Below are positions 8,113 through 16,679 of a stretch of 64,000 nt of DNA, piece by piece. Numbering within the stretch: position 1 is the first letter of the stretch; each line of letters begins with the position of its first letter. This stretch comes from Pseudomonas cichorii. Lineage in GTDB: Bacteria; Pseudomonadota; Gammaproteobacteria; Pseudomonadales; Pseudomonadaceae. A program made the position numbers and the translations under genes. The stretch is from contig NZ_RBRE01000103.1 of assembly GCF_003700275.1 (NCBI RefSeq), positions 62,001 through 126,000 of the forward strand. Reading direction: 5' to 3'. The notes beneath the pieces are model-generated. The model saw only the letters and a program-made list of their open reading frames with translations. It was not told the origin of the DNA and made no database searches.

Positions 8113-9147
8113 TCAGTTATGCGCGTGCAGTGCTTCGTTCAGCTCGATGGCCGACTTGTGAGTCTTGCATTCCACCGCGCCGGTCTGCGAGTTGCGACGG
8201 AACAGCAGGTCGGTCTGGCCTGCCAGATCGCGTGCCTTGACGACTTTGACCAGCTCGTTGTTTTCATCGAGCAGGGCGACCTTGGTGCCAGCAGTGATGT
8301 ACAGGCCGGCTTCGACGGTATTGCGATCGCCCAGCGGGATGCCGATGCCGGCGTTGGCGCCGATCAGGCAGCCTTCGCCAACCTTGATGACGATGTTGCC
8401 GCCACCGGACAGGGTGCCCATGGTCGAGCAACCGCCGCCCAGGTCCGAGCCCTTGCCGACGAAGACGCCAGCCGAGACACGGCCTTCGATCATGCCTGGA
8501 CCTTCGGTGCCGCCGTTGAAGTTGACGAAACCTTCATGCATTACGGTGGTGCCTTCGCCCACGTAGGCGCCCAGGCGAACACGTGCGCTGTCAGCGATAC
8601 GCACGCCGCTCGGCACTACGTAGTCGGTCATTTTCGGGAATTTGTCTACCGAGAAGACTTCCAGCAGTTCGCCTTTGAGGCGTGCTTCGAGTTGACGCTC
8701 GCCCAGCTCGGCCAGGTCGACAGCGCCGTGGCTGGTCCATGCCACGTTTGGCAGCAGCGGGAAGATACCGGTCAGGTTCAGACCGTGTGGCTTGGCCAGG
8801 CGATGGGACAGCAGGTGCAGCTTCAGGTACGCCTCTGGCGTGGAGGTCAGTGGCGCATCTTCGGCCAGCAGCGTGGCGACCAGCGGCTTGTGGCTTTCAG
8901 CCAGACGGGTCAGCAGGGCTGCCTGGGCTGCGTCGACAGGCTTGACTGCATCGGCCAGTTTCGAGGCCAGGTCGGTGCTGAACGCAATGGCCTGGTTGCC
9001 ACTGGTGTAGCCCAGAACTGGAGCGATTGCGGCAACCAGCTCGGCCGACGGGTTGATCAGCGGCTGGGCGTAAAAGACTTCCAGCCATGCGCCTTGACGG
9101 TTTTGAGTGCCGACACCGAAGGCCAGGCTGAACAGAGTAGTGGACAT
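8113..9147 (-). CDS. dapD: Tetrahydrodipicolinate N-succinyltransferase
   Basis: Transfers succinyl from succinyl-CoA to tetrahydrodipicolinate, the first step of the succinylase branch of diaminopimelate/lysine synthesis. 344 residues, the long Pseudomonas-type DapD. It has an alpha-helical N-terminal region and a left-handed beta-helix of hexapeptide repeats (about 175-310, including EGTTVMHEGFVN and GKGSDLGGGCSTMG). Start ATG at 9147 (MSTTLFSLAFGVGTQ). It follows yffB with 35 bases between them and precedes csdA. Confidence 0.95.
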   Translation of the reverse strand: MSTTLFSLAFGVGTQNRQGAWLEVFYAQPLINPSAELVAAIAPVLGYTSGNQAIAFSTDLASKLADAVKPVDAAQAALLTRLAESHKPLVATLLAEDAPLTSTPEAYLKLHLLSHRLAKPHGLNLTGIFPLLPNVAWTSHGAVDLAELGERQLEARLKGELLEVFSVDKFPKMTDYVVPSGVRIADSARVRLGAYVGEGTTVMHEGFVNFNGGTEGPGMIEGRVSAGVFVGKGSDLGGGCSTMGTLSGGGNIVIKVGEGCLIGANAGIGIPLGDRNTVEAGLYITAGTKVALLDENNELVKVVKARDLAGQTDLLFRRNSQTGAVECKTHKSAIELNEALHAHN

Positions 9148-9182
9148 GCAATTTCCTCTTGCGAATTAAAGGGCCATCTCAA

Positions 9183-9554
9183 TCAGGCGATGGCCGCTGC
9201 ATACAGGTCGGGTTTGAAACCAATCAGGGTCTTGTCGCCAAGATCGAGCACCGGGCGCTTGATCATCGACGGCTGCGCGAGCATCAGCTCGATTGCCTTG
9301 GCCTGGTCGAGATCGGTCTTCTGTCCGTCATCGAGCTTGCGAAAGGTGGTTCCCGCGCGGTTCAGCACCACTTGCCAGCCGTGTTCATCGCACCACTGCG
9401 TCAGGTGCTCACGGTCGATACCAAGTGTCTTGTAATCATGAAACTCGTAACTCACGGCATGCTCATCGAGCCAGGTACGAGCTTTTTTCATCGTGTCGCA
9501 GGCTTTGATGCCATATAGACAAATGCCTTTGCTGCCATCGGCGGAGTTTCCCAT
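9183..9554 (-). CDS. ArsC/Spx-family YffB-like protein
   Basis: Thioredoxin-fold protein of the ArsC/Spx superfamily, YffB branch, 123 residues from ATG at 9554 (MGNSADGSKG). A single N-terminal cysteine, Cys19 in GIKACDTMKKA, replaces the CX2C of Spx. The later RPVLD and GFKPD motifs match the YffB family. The function is not established; a glutathione-linked thiol reductase role has been proposed for YffB. In many gammaproteobacteria yffB sits beside a dap gene, as here with dapD. A TTG at 9560 is a less likely start. Confidence 0.85.
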   Translation of the reverse strand: MGNSADGSKGICLYGIKACDTMKKARTWLDEHAVSYEFHDYKTLGIDREHLTQWCDEHGWQVVLNRAGTTFRKLDDGQKTDLDQAKAIELMLAQPSMIKRPVLDLGDKTLIGFKPDLYAAAIA

Positions 9555-9593
9555 TGCCAAAGTGCCTCATGCATACCGAAAAAACAGCCGGTG

Positions 9594-9602
9594 ATTATGC
9601 CA
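9594..9602 (-). promoter_or_regulatory. Putative extended -10 promoter for yffB-dapD
   Basis: On the minus strand the sequence reads TGG followed by CATAAT, an extended -10 element, 39 bases upstream of the yffB ATG. No clear -35 is present, which suits an extended -10. Pattern-based call only. Confidence 0.35.
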
Positions 9603-9709
9603 CGCCCAAGCGTCCTGTGCCCGGCCTGTCGCGATATCTGTCGGACAATCCGGGCGCAGTGAAAGGGTAGTGCAGTGTCTATACATCGGCGACGGTTACA
9701 AACAGGCTA

Positions 9710-10564
9710 TCAGGAGGCCGTGCTGGCTGGCGTTGCAGTGTCCGAAGCGTTGGCGCTGGATGGGTTGCTGGCGGGTTTGGCTCCAGGGGCTTGCTGCTCT
9801 TCTTCCTCTTCCCGGAGCTGTTCGCTATTTATCTCGGCCAGCATCTCGAACAGGGTCTTGGGGATTTCGGGTTTTTCTTCTTTCCTGAGGGCTGCGATGC
9901 CTGCTTCGAGGTTCATGTGCTGTTGCAGCCATGCGACCGAGCCTTTTTCTTCGGGGCTGACGCTATTCAGAAAGGCCAGGCCCGCCTCATAGGATCTGAC
10001 TGGATTGGCAGTAAAGGTGCTGGCGGCATGGCTGTCGTAAAGGCCCATGGCAATGCCTTGTTGCCGGTTCATGGCGTCGGTGGCGGACTGTTGCTCTGCC
10101 TTGCTGAACAGTCCGTCCTTGTTGCTGCTGACGGCATACAGTGATCGGCGGTCGAGATCGCCGATCAGGGAGTTGGTATCGCGGCCTTCATAACTGCTGT
10201 GGTCATAAGGCGTGCCGCTGGCCTTCATCTGCGCATATTTGGCATCCATGCGCGCCCGGGCGTCGGTGGCGACTTCGGAAAATGTCAGGTTTCTGGAACT
10301 GGTGGCCAGCCCTGGATTGGCCGGGGCCATTATCAAGGCGGTGGTGCTCATGCCGGGACGGGCAGGAAACAATGAGCTGGCAGAAGAGGTTGTCTGGCTG
10401 AGTTGCAGGGCAACGCTGGAAAATGTGGTCTGATCTGCATTTGTCGAAGTGGCTGTAGCCGCCGGGTTTGTGGGCTGAGCGCTTCTGGCGGTTGCAGTGC
10501 TTGTGCTATCGAGGCCGCTATAAGTGGCAATGGCCGTGTTCGACAGGGTCGATACGAGGTTCAT
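9710..10564 (-). CDS. Uncharacterised Ser/Thr/Ala-rich protein
   Basis: I do not recognise this protein. From ATG at 10564 (MNLVSTLSNT) it has 284 residues; a start at 10576 would add MEEH. The first ~90 residues are low-complexity Ser/Thr/Ala/Gln. The middle (about 100-240) is more ordered and charged, with NLTFSEVATDARARMDAKY and NKDGLFSKAEQQS. The C-terminus has an acidic run (LREEEEEQQ), then an Ala/Ser/Pro tail. There is no signal peptide or membrane helix. It sits 70 bases after dapC on the same strand, but dapC context says nothing about its job. The N-terminus meets the rough rules for P. syringae type III substrates (Ser-rich, hydrophobic residues 3-4, no acidic residue in the first 12), yet no hrp box is seen upstream. 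Confidence 0.75.
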   Translation of the reverse strand: MNLVSTLSNTAIATYSGLDSTSTATARSAQPTNPAATATSTNADQTTFSSVALQLSQTTSSASSLFPARPGMSTTALIMAPANPGLATSSRNLTFSEVATDARARMDAKYAQMKASGTPYDHSSYEGRDTNSLIGDLDRRSLYAVSSNKDGLFSKAEQQSATDAMNRQQGIAMGLYDSHAASTFTANPVRSYEAGLAFLNSVSPEEKGSVAWLQQHMNLEAGIAALRKEEKPEIPKTLFEMLAEINSEQLREEEEEQQAPGAKPASNPSSANASDTATPASTAS

Positions 10565-10634
10565 ATGCTCTTCCATGACATGAGTATGCGAACTGTATCG
10601 ACTCTGTAGCCTGTTTCTATAATGAGTGCGGGGC

Positions 10635-11828
10635 TTAACGAGTAATGAACGCGCGAATCCGCTCGGCAGCCTCGATGCATTCGGCCAGCGGCGCGACCAG
10701 CGCCATGCGTACCCGGCCAGCGCCCGGGTTGAGGCCGTTTACTTCACGCGACAGGTAGGAGCCCGGCACGACTGTGACATGCTGCTCGACGAACAGGTCG
10801 CGGCAGAATTCGGCGTCGTCCTTGCCCACGTTCGGCCACAGGTAGAAGCCGCCGTCCGGGCGCTGAACATCCAGCACCGGAGCCAGAATTTCCAGTACTG
10901 CGTCGAATTTCTCGCGATACAGCGCGCGGTTGGCGCGTACGTGTTCTTCGTTATTCCAGGCCGCGATACTGGCCAGTTGAGTCTGAACCGGCATGGCGCA
11001 ACCGTGGTAGGTGCGATATAGCAGAAAGGCCTTGAGGATGTCGGCGTCACCGGCGACAAAGCCTGAGCGCAGGCCCGGCAGGTTGGAGCGCTTGGACAGG
11101 CTGTGGAAGACCACGCAACGCTTGAAGTCCTTGCGGCCCAGTTCGGCGCAGGCGCTGAGCAGGCCCGGTGGCGGTGTCTGCTCGTCGAAATACAGCTCGC
11201 TGTAACACTCGTCCGCGGCGATCACGAAATCGTACTCGTCGGCCAGGGCAATCAGTTTCTTCAGGGTCGGCAGTGGAATCAGTGCGCCAGTCGGGTTGCC
11301 GGGCGAGCACAGGAACAGGATCTGGCAACGTTTCCAGATATCTGGCGTGACCGCGTCGAAATCCGGGTTGAAACCGTTTTCGCTCAGGCACGGCAGGTAA
11401 TGCGGCTGGGCACCGGCGAGAAACGCTGCGCCTTCATAGATCTGATAGAACGGGTTGGGGCTGACTACCAGGCCATCATCGCTGCGATTGACCACGGTCT
11501 GAGTGAAGGCAAACAGTGCTTCGCGGGTGCCATTGACCGGCAATACATTGCGCGCCGGGTCTATCCAGCCTTCGGGTACGCTGAAACGGCGGTTGCACCA
11601 ACCGGCAATCGCTTCGCGCAGGGCGGGGATACCCAGGGTCGTGGGATATACCGCCATTTGGTCGAGGTTGTCGGCCAGGGCCTTGGCGACGAACTCGGGT
11701 GAACGATGCTTCGGCTCGCCGATGGACAGCGCGACCGGGTGTTTGTCCGGGTTGGGCGTCACGCTGCCGAGTAGGGCGCGGAGCTTCTCGAACGGGTAAG
11801 GCTGAAGCTGTTGCATGGCGTTATTCAT
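10635..11828 (-). CDS. dapC: Succinyldiaminopimelate transaminase
   Basis: PLP-dependent class I/II aminotransferase making N-succinyl-LL-diaminopimelate from the keto acid, between the DapD and DapE steps. 397 residues from ATG at 11828 (MNNAMQQLQPYPFEKLR). The PLP lysine is K246 in SLSKRSNLPG, and the SPGNPTG and DECYSE motifs of the fold precede it. The upstream TTG at 11843 would add five residues and is less likely. It lies downstream of glnD on the same strand with a 54-base gap. Confidence 0.93.
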   Translation of the reverse strand: MNNAMQQLQPYPFEKLRALLGSVTPNPDKHPVALSIGEPKHRSPEFVAKALADNLDQMAVYPTTLGIPALREAIAGWCNRRFSVPEGWIDPARNVLPVNGTREALFAFTQTVVNRSDDGLVVSPNPFYQIYEGAAFLAGAQPHYLPCLSENGFNPDFDAVTPDIWKRCQILFLCSPGNPTGALIPLPTLKKLIALADEYDFVIAADECYSELYFDEQTPPPGLLSACAELGRKDFKRCVVFHSLSKRSNLPGLRSGFVAGDADILKAFLLYRTYHGCAMPVQTQLASIAAWNNEEHVRANRALYREKFDAVLEILAPVLDVQRPDGGFYLWPNVGKDDAEFCRDLFVEQHVTVVPGSYLSREVNGLNPGAGRVRMALVAPLAECIEAAERIRAFITR

Positions 11829-11882
11829 GGGGCGGGTTCTCAATGAGCTGGGCGCCTGCGAAGGCGCCGTTGAGTCGATTCG

Positions 11883-14582
11883 TCAAATGCTGATCCGCAG
11901 GTTGCCGTCCGGCTCTGAGTTGACGCTCAGTTGCCTGGTGATGGCTTCCTGCAAGCGACTGCATAGCTGGGGGTCGGATAGCGGTTGATTGTTGGCATCG
12001 GTAATGAAGAACACGTCTTCCACGCGCTCGCCCAGGGTCGCGATCTTGGCGTTCTGCAAGGACAGGTCGAACTCCAGGAAAATCTTGCCGATCCGTGCCA
12101 GCAGTCCCGGACGGTCTGGCGCCAGCAGCTCCAGCACCGTCACCGGGCGTTGCGCGTCGTTGTGAATGGTGACCTGCGGCGCAAAGGCAAAGTGCTTGAG
12201 CTGTCGCGGCACACGACGCTTGATGATGGTCGGGTAGTTGTCCGGGTTGCGCAGTGCTTCGGTGAGGCCGTCACGAATCTGCCGGGTGCGCTCGGGATCG
12301 TCGCCGATTGCGCCGCCATCGTTGTCCAGCACGATATAGGTATCGAGGGTGAACTTGCTGCTGGAAGTGATGATGCGTGCGTCGTGAATGTTCAGGTTCA
12401 ACTGGTCCATCGCCGCCACGGTCACGGCGAAGAAGTCGTGCTGGTCCGGGGCATAGATGAAGATCTGGGTGCCACCCTCGAACTCGCGCTGAGTGGTTTC
12501 CTTGATCAGGACCAGCGGACCGCCATCGGCAGGTTGCTGCAGGATGGCATCGCTGTGCCAGGCCACGTCACCGGCGGTATGGCGCAGGAAGTAATCATCC
12601 CCCAATGCAGACCAGAGCTGTTCCACGTCGTCCGGGTCGATGCCGTTGCGTACCAGAATGTCCAGCGCGGCAATCTGTGTGCGGCGAATCTGCTCTTCGC
12701 GATCGACCGGATTCTCCAGGCCGCGGCGCAAGGCCCGCTTGGTTTCGGTATACAGCTGGCGCAGCAGGCTGGCCCGCCACGAGTTCCAGAGCGTCGGATT
12801 GGTGGCATTGATGTCCGCGACAGTCAGCACATACAGGTAATCCAGATGCACTTCATCGCCGACGAACTGCGCGAAGTCATGGATGACCTGAGGGTCGGAC
12901 AAGTCCTTGCGCTGCGCGGTGGTCGACATTACCAGGTGATGGCTGACCAGCCATACGATCAGGCGGGTGTCCCAGGCTGGCAGGTGGTGGCGCACGCCGA
13001 AGGCCTGGGCATCCACGGCGCCCAGTTCCGAATGATCGCCGCCGCGGCCTTTGCCGATGTCGTGATACAGGCCGGCCAGATAGATCAGTTCCGGCTTGGG
13101 AATGCGCGCCATGATCTTGCTGGCCAGCGGGAATTTCTCGGCCACGTCGGCATATTGCAGCCTGCGCATGTGCTTGATCAGGTTCAGCGTATGCGCATCC
13201 ACGGTATAAATGTGGAAAAGGTCATGCTGCATTTGCCCGACGATATGCCCGAACTCGGGCAGGTACAGGCCAAGGATTCCGTAGCGGTTCATCCTGCGCA
13301 GGTTGCGGTGGATGCCGAGTTCGCACTTGAACAGCTCGATGAACAGGCTGGTATTACGGATATCGTTGCGGAATTCGTCGTTGATCAGGTGCCGATGCTC
13401 GCGCAACAGGCGAATGGTATCGGCACGAACGCCCTTGATCTCCGGATGCTGGGCCATCAGCACGAAAATCTCGAGCATGGCGAACGGCGTGCGCTTGAAT
13501 ACGTGCGGGTTGGTTGCTTCTATATAGCCGTCATGCAACTGGAAGCGCGAGTTGATCGGCTGCGTGCTGCTGCCGTCATCCTTGGCGAGAATGACTTCTT
13601 CAAAGTGCTGGATGATCAGGTCGCTCAGTTCGGCGATGCTCATGACCACGCGATAGTACTTCTGCATGAAGCGTTCGATGGCCAGCTTGGCATCGCTGTC
13701 CTGATAGCCCAGCAGGCTTGCGATCCTGATCTGGTAATCGAACAGCAGCCGGTCTTCGGAGCGTCCTGCCAGCATGTGCAGGGCATAACGCACCTTCCAG
13801 AGGAATTCCTGGGAGGAGGCCAGCAGGTTGTTCTCGCTTTCCAGCAGGAAACCTTCGCCGGCCAGGGCGCGCAGGTTCAGGGTGCCATACTGGCGACGGG
13901 CGACCCAGAGGATGGTCTGGATGTCGCGCAGGCCACCGGGCGAGCCCTTGACGTTGGGTTCAAGGTTGTATTCGGTGTCATTGTACTTGTGGTGCCGGGT
14001 CTTCTGTTCGGCGCGCTTGGCCAGGAAGAAGTCCTTGCTCGGCCACATGTGTTGCGTGCTGGTAACTTCCAGCATGCGCTGGCGCAGACGCTCCGGTCCG
14101 GCGATGGTGCGGCTTTCCATCAGGTTGGTGATCACGGTCAGGTCGGCCAGGCCTTCCTGTACGCATTCGTCCACCGAGCGCACGCTTTGCCCGACTTCCA
14201 GGCCGATATCCCACAGCAGGGTCAGAAAACGCTCTATGGATTCGCGAAAGACTTCGTGATCGGCGCTGTCCAGCAGGATCAGCAGGTCGATATCCGAATA
14301 AGGGTGCAGTTCGCCACGACCATAGCCGCCAACCGCCAGCAAGGCTATGTCGGCGTCCTCGTTCCAGTCGAACTGACCCCAGGCCTGTTGCAGGATGTTA
14401 TCCACGAACCAGGCTCGATCCTCGATCAGGCGACGTATGTTACGGCCTTCGCAAAAACGCGCGTCGAGCACGTCACGGGCATTGCGGATGGCTTTCTTGA
14501 AAGCGGCGATGGGGCTTGCCTTCAAGGCCAGTTCAGCCTGGAACTGGCCGCGGTCGAACAAATCGGGATCCACCTGCGGCAT
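11883..14582 (-). CDS. glnD: Bifunctional PII uridylyltransferase/uridylyl-removing enzyme
   Basis: Nitrogen sensor that uridylylates PII when glutamine is low and deuridylylates it when glutamine is high. 899 residues. The nucleotidyltransferase active site is GGYGRG at 85-90 with D97 and D99 (YSDIDLL). The central HD hydrolase motif is YHDIGKGRGGDHSELG. Two ACT domains at the C-terminus (about 705-790 and 815-895, the second starting around VLELLAPDRPGLLARIG) sense glutamine. The order dapC-glnD-map is the normal Pseudomonas arrangement. Confidence 0.96.
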   Translation of the reverse strand: MPQVDPDLFDRGQFQAELALKASPIAAFKKAIRNARDVLDARFCEGRNIRRLIEDRAWFVDNILQQAWGQFDWNEDADIALLAVGGYGRGELHPYSDIDLLILLDSADHEVFRESIERFLTLLWDIGLEVGQSVRSVDECVQEGLADLTVITNLMESRTIAGPERLRQRMLEVTSTQHMWPSKDFFLAKRAEQKTRHHKYNDTEYNLEPNVKGSPGGLRDIQTILWVARRQYGTLNLRALAGEGFLLESENNLLASSQEFLWKVRYALHMLAGRSEDRLLFDYQIRIASLLGYQDSDAKLAIERFMQKYYRVVMSIAELSDLIIQHFEEVILAKDDGSSTQPINSRFQLHDGYIEATNPHVFKRTPFAMLEIFVLMAQHPEIKGVRADTIRLLREHRHLINDEFRNDIRNTSLFIELFKCELGIHRNLRRMNRYGILGLYLPEFGHIVGQMQHDLFHIYTVDAHTLNLIKHMRRLQYADVAEKFPLASKIMARIPKPELIYLAGLYHDIGKGRGGDHSELGAVDAQAFGVRHHLPAWDTRLIVWLVSHHLVMSTTAQRKDLSDPQVIHDFAQFVGDEVHLDYLYVLTVADINATNPTLWNSWRASLLRQLYTETKRALRRGLENPVDREEQIRRTQIAALDILVRNGIDPDDVEQLWSALGDDYFLRHTAGDVAWHSDAILQQPADGGPLVLIKETTQREFEGGTQIFIYAPDQHDFFAVTVAAMDQLNLNIHDARIITSSSKFTLDTYIVLDNDGGAIGDDPERTRQIRDGLTEALRNPDNYPTIIKRRVPRQLKHFAFAPQVTIHNDAQRPVTVLELLAPDRPGLLARIGKIFLEFDLSLQNAKIATLGERVEDVFFITDANNQPLSDPQLCSRLQEAITRQLSVNSEPDGNLRISI

Positions 14583-14640
14583 GGAACAGCTTTCCTTTAT
14601 ATCGAACGGTGCGGTCTTGGTGTCGGGCGAACAGGCCGGG

Positions 14641-15423
14641 TCAGGCCGATGTACGCGCGATAGTGTCGTCGCTGCGCAGGGTGAAAATCTCGTAGCCGTC
14701 GGCAGTCACCAGAATCGTGTGCTCCCACTGTGCCGAGAGCTTGCGATCCTTGGTAATGGCGGTCCAGCCGTCGCCGAGAATCTTGGTGTCGGCGCGACCC
14801 TGATTGATCATCGGTTCGATGGTGAAGGTCATGCCTTCAAGCAGTTCGATACCGGTGCCAGCCTCGCCATAATGCAGCACCTGCGGCTCTTCGTGAAAGA
14901 CCTTGCCGATGCCGTGGCCGCAGAATTCACGAACGACGGAAAAACCGTTCTTTTCGGCGTGCTTCTGGATCACTGCGCCGATATCCCCGAGGCGGGTGCC
15001 CGGACGCACGATCTCGATGGCCTTGTACAGGCATTCCTGGGTGATTTTCGACAGGCGTTCGGCCCACTCCGGCACCTTGCCGACATGGAACATCTTGCTG
15101 GTGTCGCCGTGATAGCCGTCCTTGATGACGGTGATGTCGATATTCAGGGTGTCGCCATTCTTGAGCTGCTTCTCGCCTGGAATGCCGTGGCAGACCACGT
15201 GGTTGATCGAGGTGCAGATCGACTTGGGGAAGCCTTTATAGTTGAGAGGCGCCGGAATCGCTTGCTGCTCGTTGACGATGTAGTCGTGGCAGATGCGGTC
15301 CAGTTCTTCGGTGGTGACACCGGCCTTGACGTGCGGCGTGATCATTTCCAGGACTTCGGCGGCCAGGCGACCGGCGATACGCATCTTTTCGATGTCTTCG
15401 GGAGTTTTGAGGGTAACGGTCAT
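14641..15423 (-). CDS. map: Type I methionine aminopeptidase
   Basis: Removes the initiator methionine from nascent proteins; a cytoplasmic dinuclear metallopeptidase, 260 residues. All five metal ligands are visible: D96 and D107 (NIDITV, HGDTS), H170 (CGHGIG), E203 (TIEPM) and E234 (WEHT), plus the substrate histidine 79. The ATG at 15423 (MTVTLKTPEDIEKM) matches the family start; an upstream in-frame start at 15456 does not. It is divergent from rpsB, as in many bacteria. Confidence 0.96.
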   Translation of the reverse strand: MTVTLKTPEDIEKMRIAGRLAAEVLEMITPHVKAGVTTEELDRICHDYIVNEQQAIPAPLNYKGFPKSICTSINHVVCHGIPGEKQLKNGDTLNIDITVIKDGYHGDTSKMFHVGKVPEWAERLSKITQECLYKAIEIVRPGTRLGDIGAVIQKHAEKNGFSVVREFCGHGIGKVFHEEPQVLHYGEAGTGIELLEGMTFTIEPMINQGRADTKILGDGWTAITKDRKLSAQWEHTILVTADGYEIFTLRSDDTIARTSA

Positions 15424-15596
15424 GCAATATCTCTCTGCGTGGTTGCACGCGGCCAAATACGGAAAGGCACGATTCTATCAGACCCGGGCTGATGACTAGC
15501 GCTTCCTTCCATAAAGGAAACATGAGGGAATCTGTCTGTTTTCAAAAGGATGGAGAAACAAGCGCGTAATTCGGGTTTCGCTGGCTTTCCTTTTGT

Positions 15597-15604
15597 GATA
15601 TAAA
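15597..15604 (+). promoter_or_regulatory. Extended -10 promoter of rpsB-tsf
   Basis: TGATATAAA (TG at 15596-15597, -10 hexamer TATAAA at 15599-15604) is an extended -10 element about 140 bases before rpsB. The -35 region is weak. It lies directly upstream of the conserved structured leader, which is where the promoter is expected. Confidence 0.5.
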
Positions 15605-15611
15605 ATGCGCC

Positions 15612-15744
15612 GCTTTCCAAGGTCCGTCCTGGAAGCCTAAACCCACACACGTGTCGACACGATGACCTGGGTGCCTTTGGCGACAAGCCTCTGGTTGGTC
15701 ATTGGGATACGTGGAGGCCTAACCCGACTTATCAAGGAACTATC
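15612..15744 (+). ncRNA. rpsB 5' leader (t44-type structured RNA, S2 autoregulatory)
   Basis: The 5' untranslated region carries the conserved segment GGTTGGTCATTGGGATACG and TGGAGGCCTAACCCGACTT (about 15695-15733). It closely resembles the E. coli rpsB leader, known in Rfam as t44, through which ribosomal protein S2 represses its own operon. The match is from memory of the E. coli sequence. The 5' boundary is inferred from the promoter call. Confidence 0.7.
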
Positions 15745-16488
15745 ATGTCCCAAGTCAATATGCGCGATATGCTGAAGGCCGGTGTGCACTTCGGTCACCA
15801 AACCCGTTACTGGAATCCGAAAATGGGTAAGTACATTTTCGGCGCGCGTAACAAGATTCACATCATCAACCTTGAAAAAACCCTGCCAATGTTCAACGAA
15901 GCTCTGACTTTCGTTGAGCGCCTGGCTTCGGGCAAAAACAAGATTCTGTTCGTCGGCACCAAGCGTTCCGCTGGCAAGATCGTTGCTGAAGAAGCAGCAC
16001 GTTGCGGTTCCCCGTACGTCGATCACCGCTGGTTGGGCGGCATGCTGACCAACTTCAAGACCATTCGTCAGTCGATCAAGCGTCTGCGCGAGCTGGAAGT
16101 ACAGGCAGAAGACGGTACTTTCGCCAAGCTGACCAAGAAAGAAGCGCTGATGCGCACCCGTGATCTGGAAAAACTGGATCGCAGCCTGGGTGGTATCAAG
16201 GACATGGGCGGTCTGCCAGACGCACTGTTCGTTATCGACGTTGATCACGAGCGCATCGCGATCACCGAAGCCAACAAGCTGGGCATCCCGGTTATCGGCG
16301 TAGTCGATACCAACAGCAGCCCGGAAGGCGTTGACTACATCATCCCAGGCAACGATGACGCAATCCGCGCTATCCAGCTGTACATGGGTTCGATGGCTGA
16401 CGCTGTTATCCGTGGTCGCAACAATGTTGCTGGCGGCACCGACGTTTACGTCGAAGAAGCTCCAGCTGCAGCAGCTGTAGAAGGCTGA
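15745..16488 (+). CDS. rpsB: 30S ribosomal protein S2
   Basis: 247-residue small-subunit protein required for S1 binding to the 30S. It begins MSQVNMRDMLKAGVHFGHQT, and the S2 signature LGGMLTNFKTIRQS and PVIGVVDTN are clear. It forms the start of the rpsB-tsf operon, with pyrH and frr downstream. A strong intrinsic terminator follows, so tsf expression depends on read-through or its own promoter. Confidence 0.98.
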   Translation: MSQVNMRDMLKAGVHFGHQTRYWNPKMGKYIFGARNKIHIINLEKTLPMFNEALTFVERLASGKNKILFVGTKRSAGKIVAEEAARCGSPYVDHRWLGGMLTNFKTIRQSIKRLRELEVQAEDGTFAKLTKKEALMRTRDLEKLDRSLGGIKDMGGLPDALFVIDVDHERIAITEANKLGIPVIGVVDTNSSPEGVDYIIPGNDDAIRAIQLYMGSMADAVIRGRNNVAGGTDVYVEEAPAAAAVEG

Positions 16489-16520
16489 GTAACAAACGCT
16501 TAGCGTTTACTCAGTACGCG

Positions 16521-16544
16521 AAAAGGGGGCTTGGCCCCCTTTTT
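16521..16544 (+). terminator. Intrinsic terminator/attenuator between rpsB and tsf
   Basis: AAAAGGGGG (16521-16529) pairs with CCCCCTTTT (16535-16543), a short CTTGG loop and a T-run on the plus strand. It would terminate most rpsB transcripts and set the rpsB:tsf ratio. Confidence 0.8.
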
Positions 16545-16679
16545 GCCACCTCGAGAATGATCTGTTGGCGTTACCGTGGCCTGGTTGTCATGTGTTGCTG
16601 CCACCCTGATTTTTCAAGAATTTGAACGCCCGTTTACCCCGGGTGGAATGGTTGAAAACCTATCCAAGAGGATTTTGAA

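Noticed and set aside
10577..10634. hrp box search upstream of the unrecognised low-complexity protein
   Set aside because: No GGAACC-N16-CCAC pattern is present in the gap, so HrpL control is not supported.
11985..14663. 892-codon plus-strand frame opposite glnD
   Set aside because: Shadow of the glnD coding bias; the minus-strand GlnD has all catalytic motifs.
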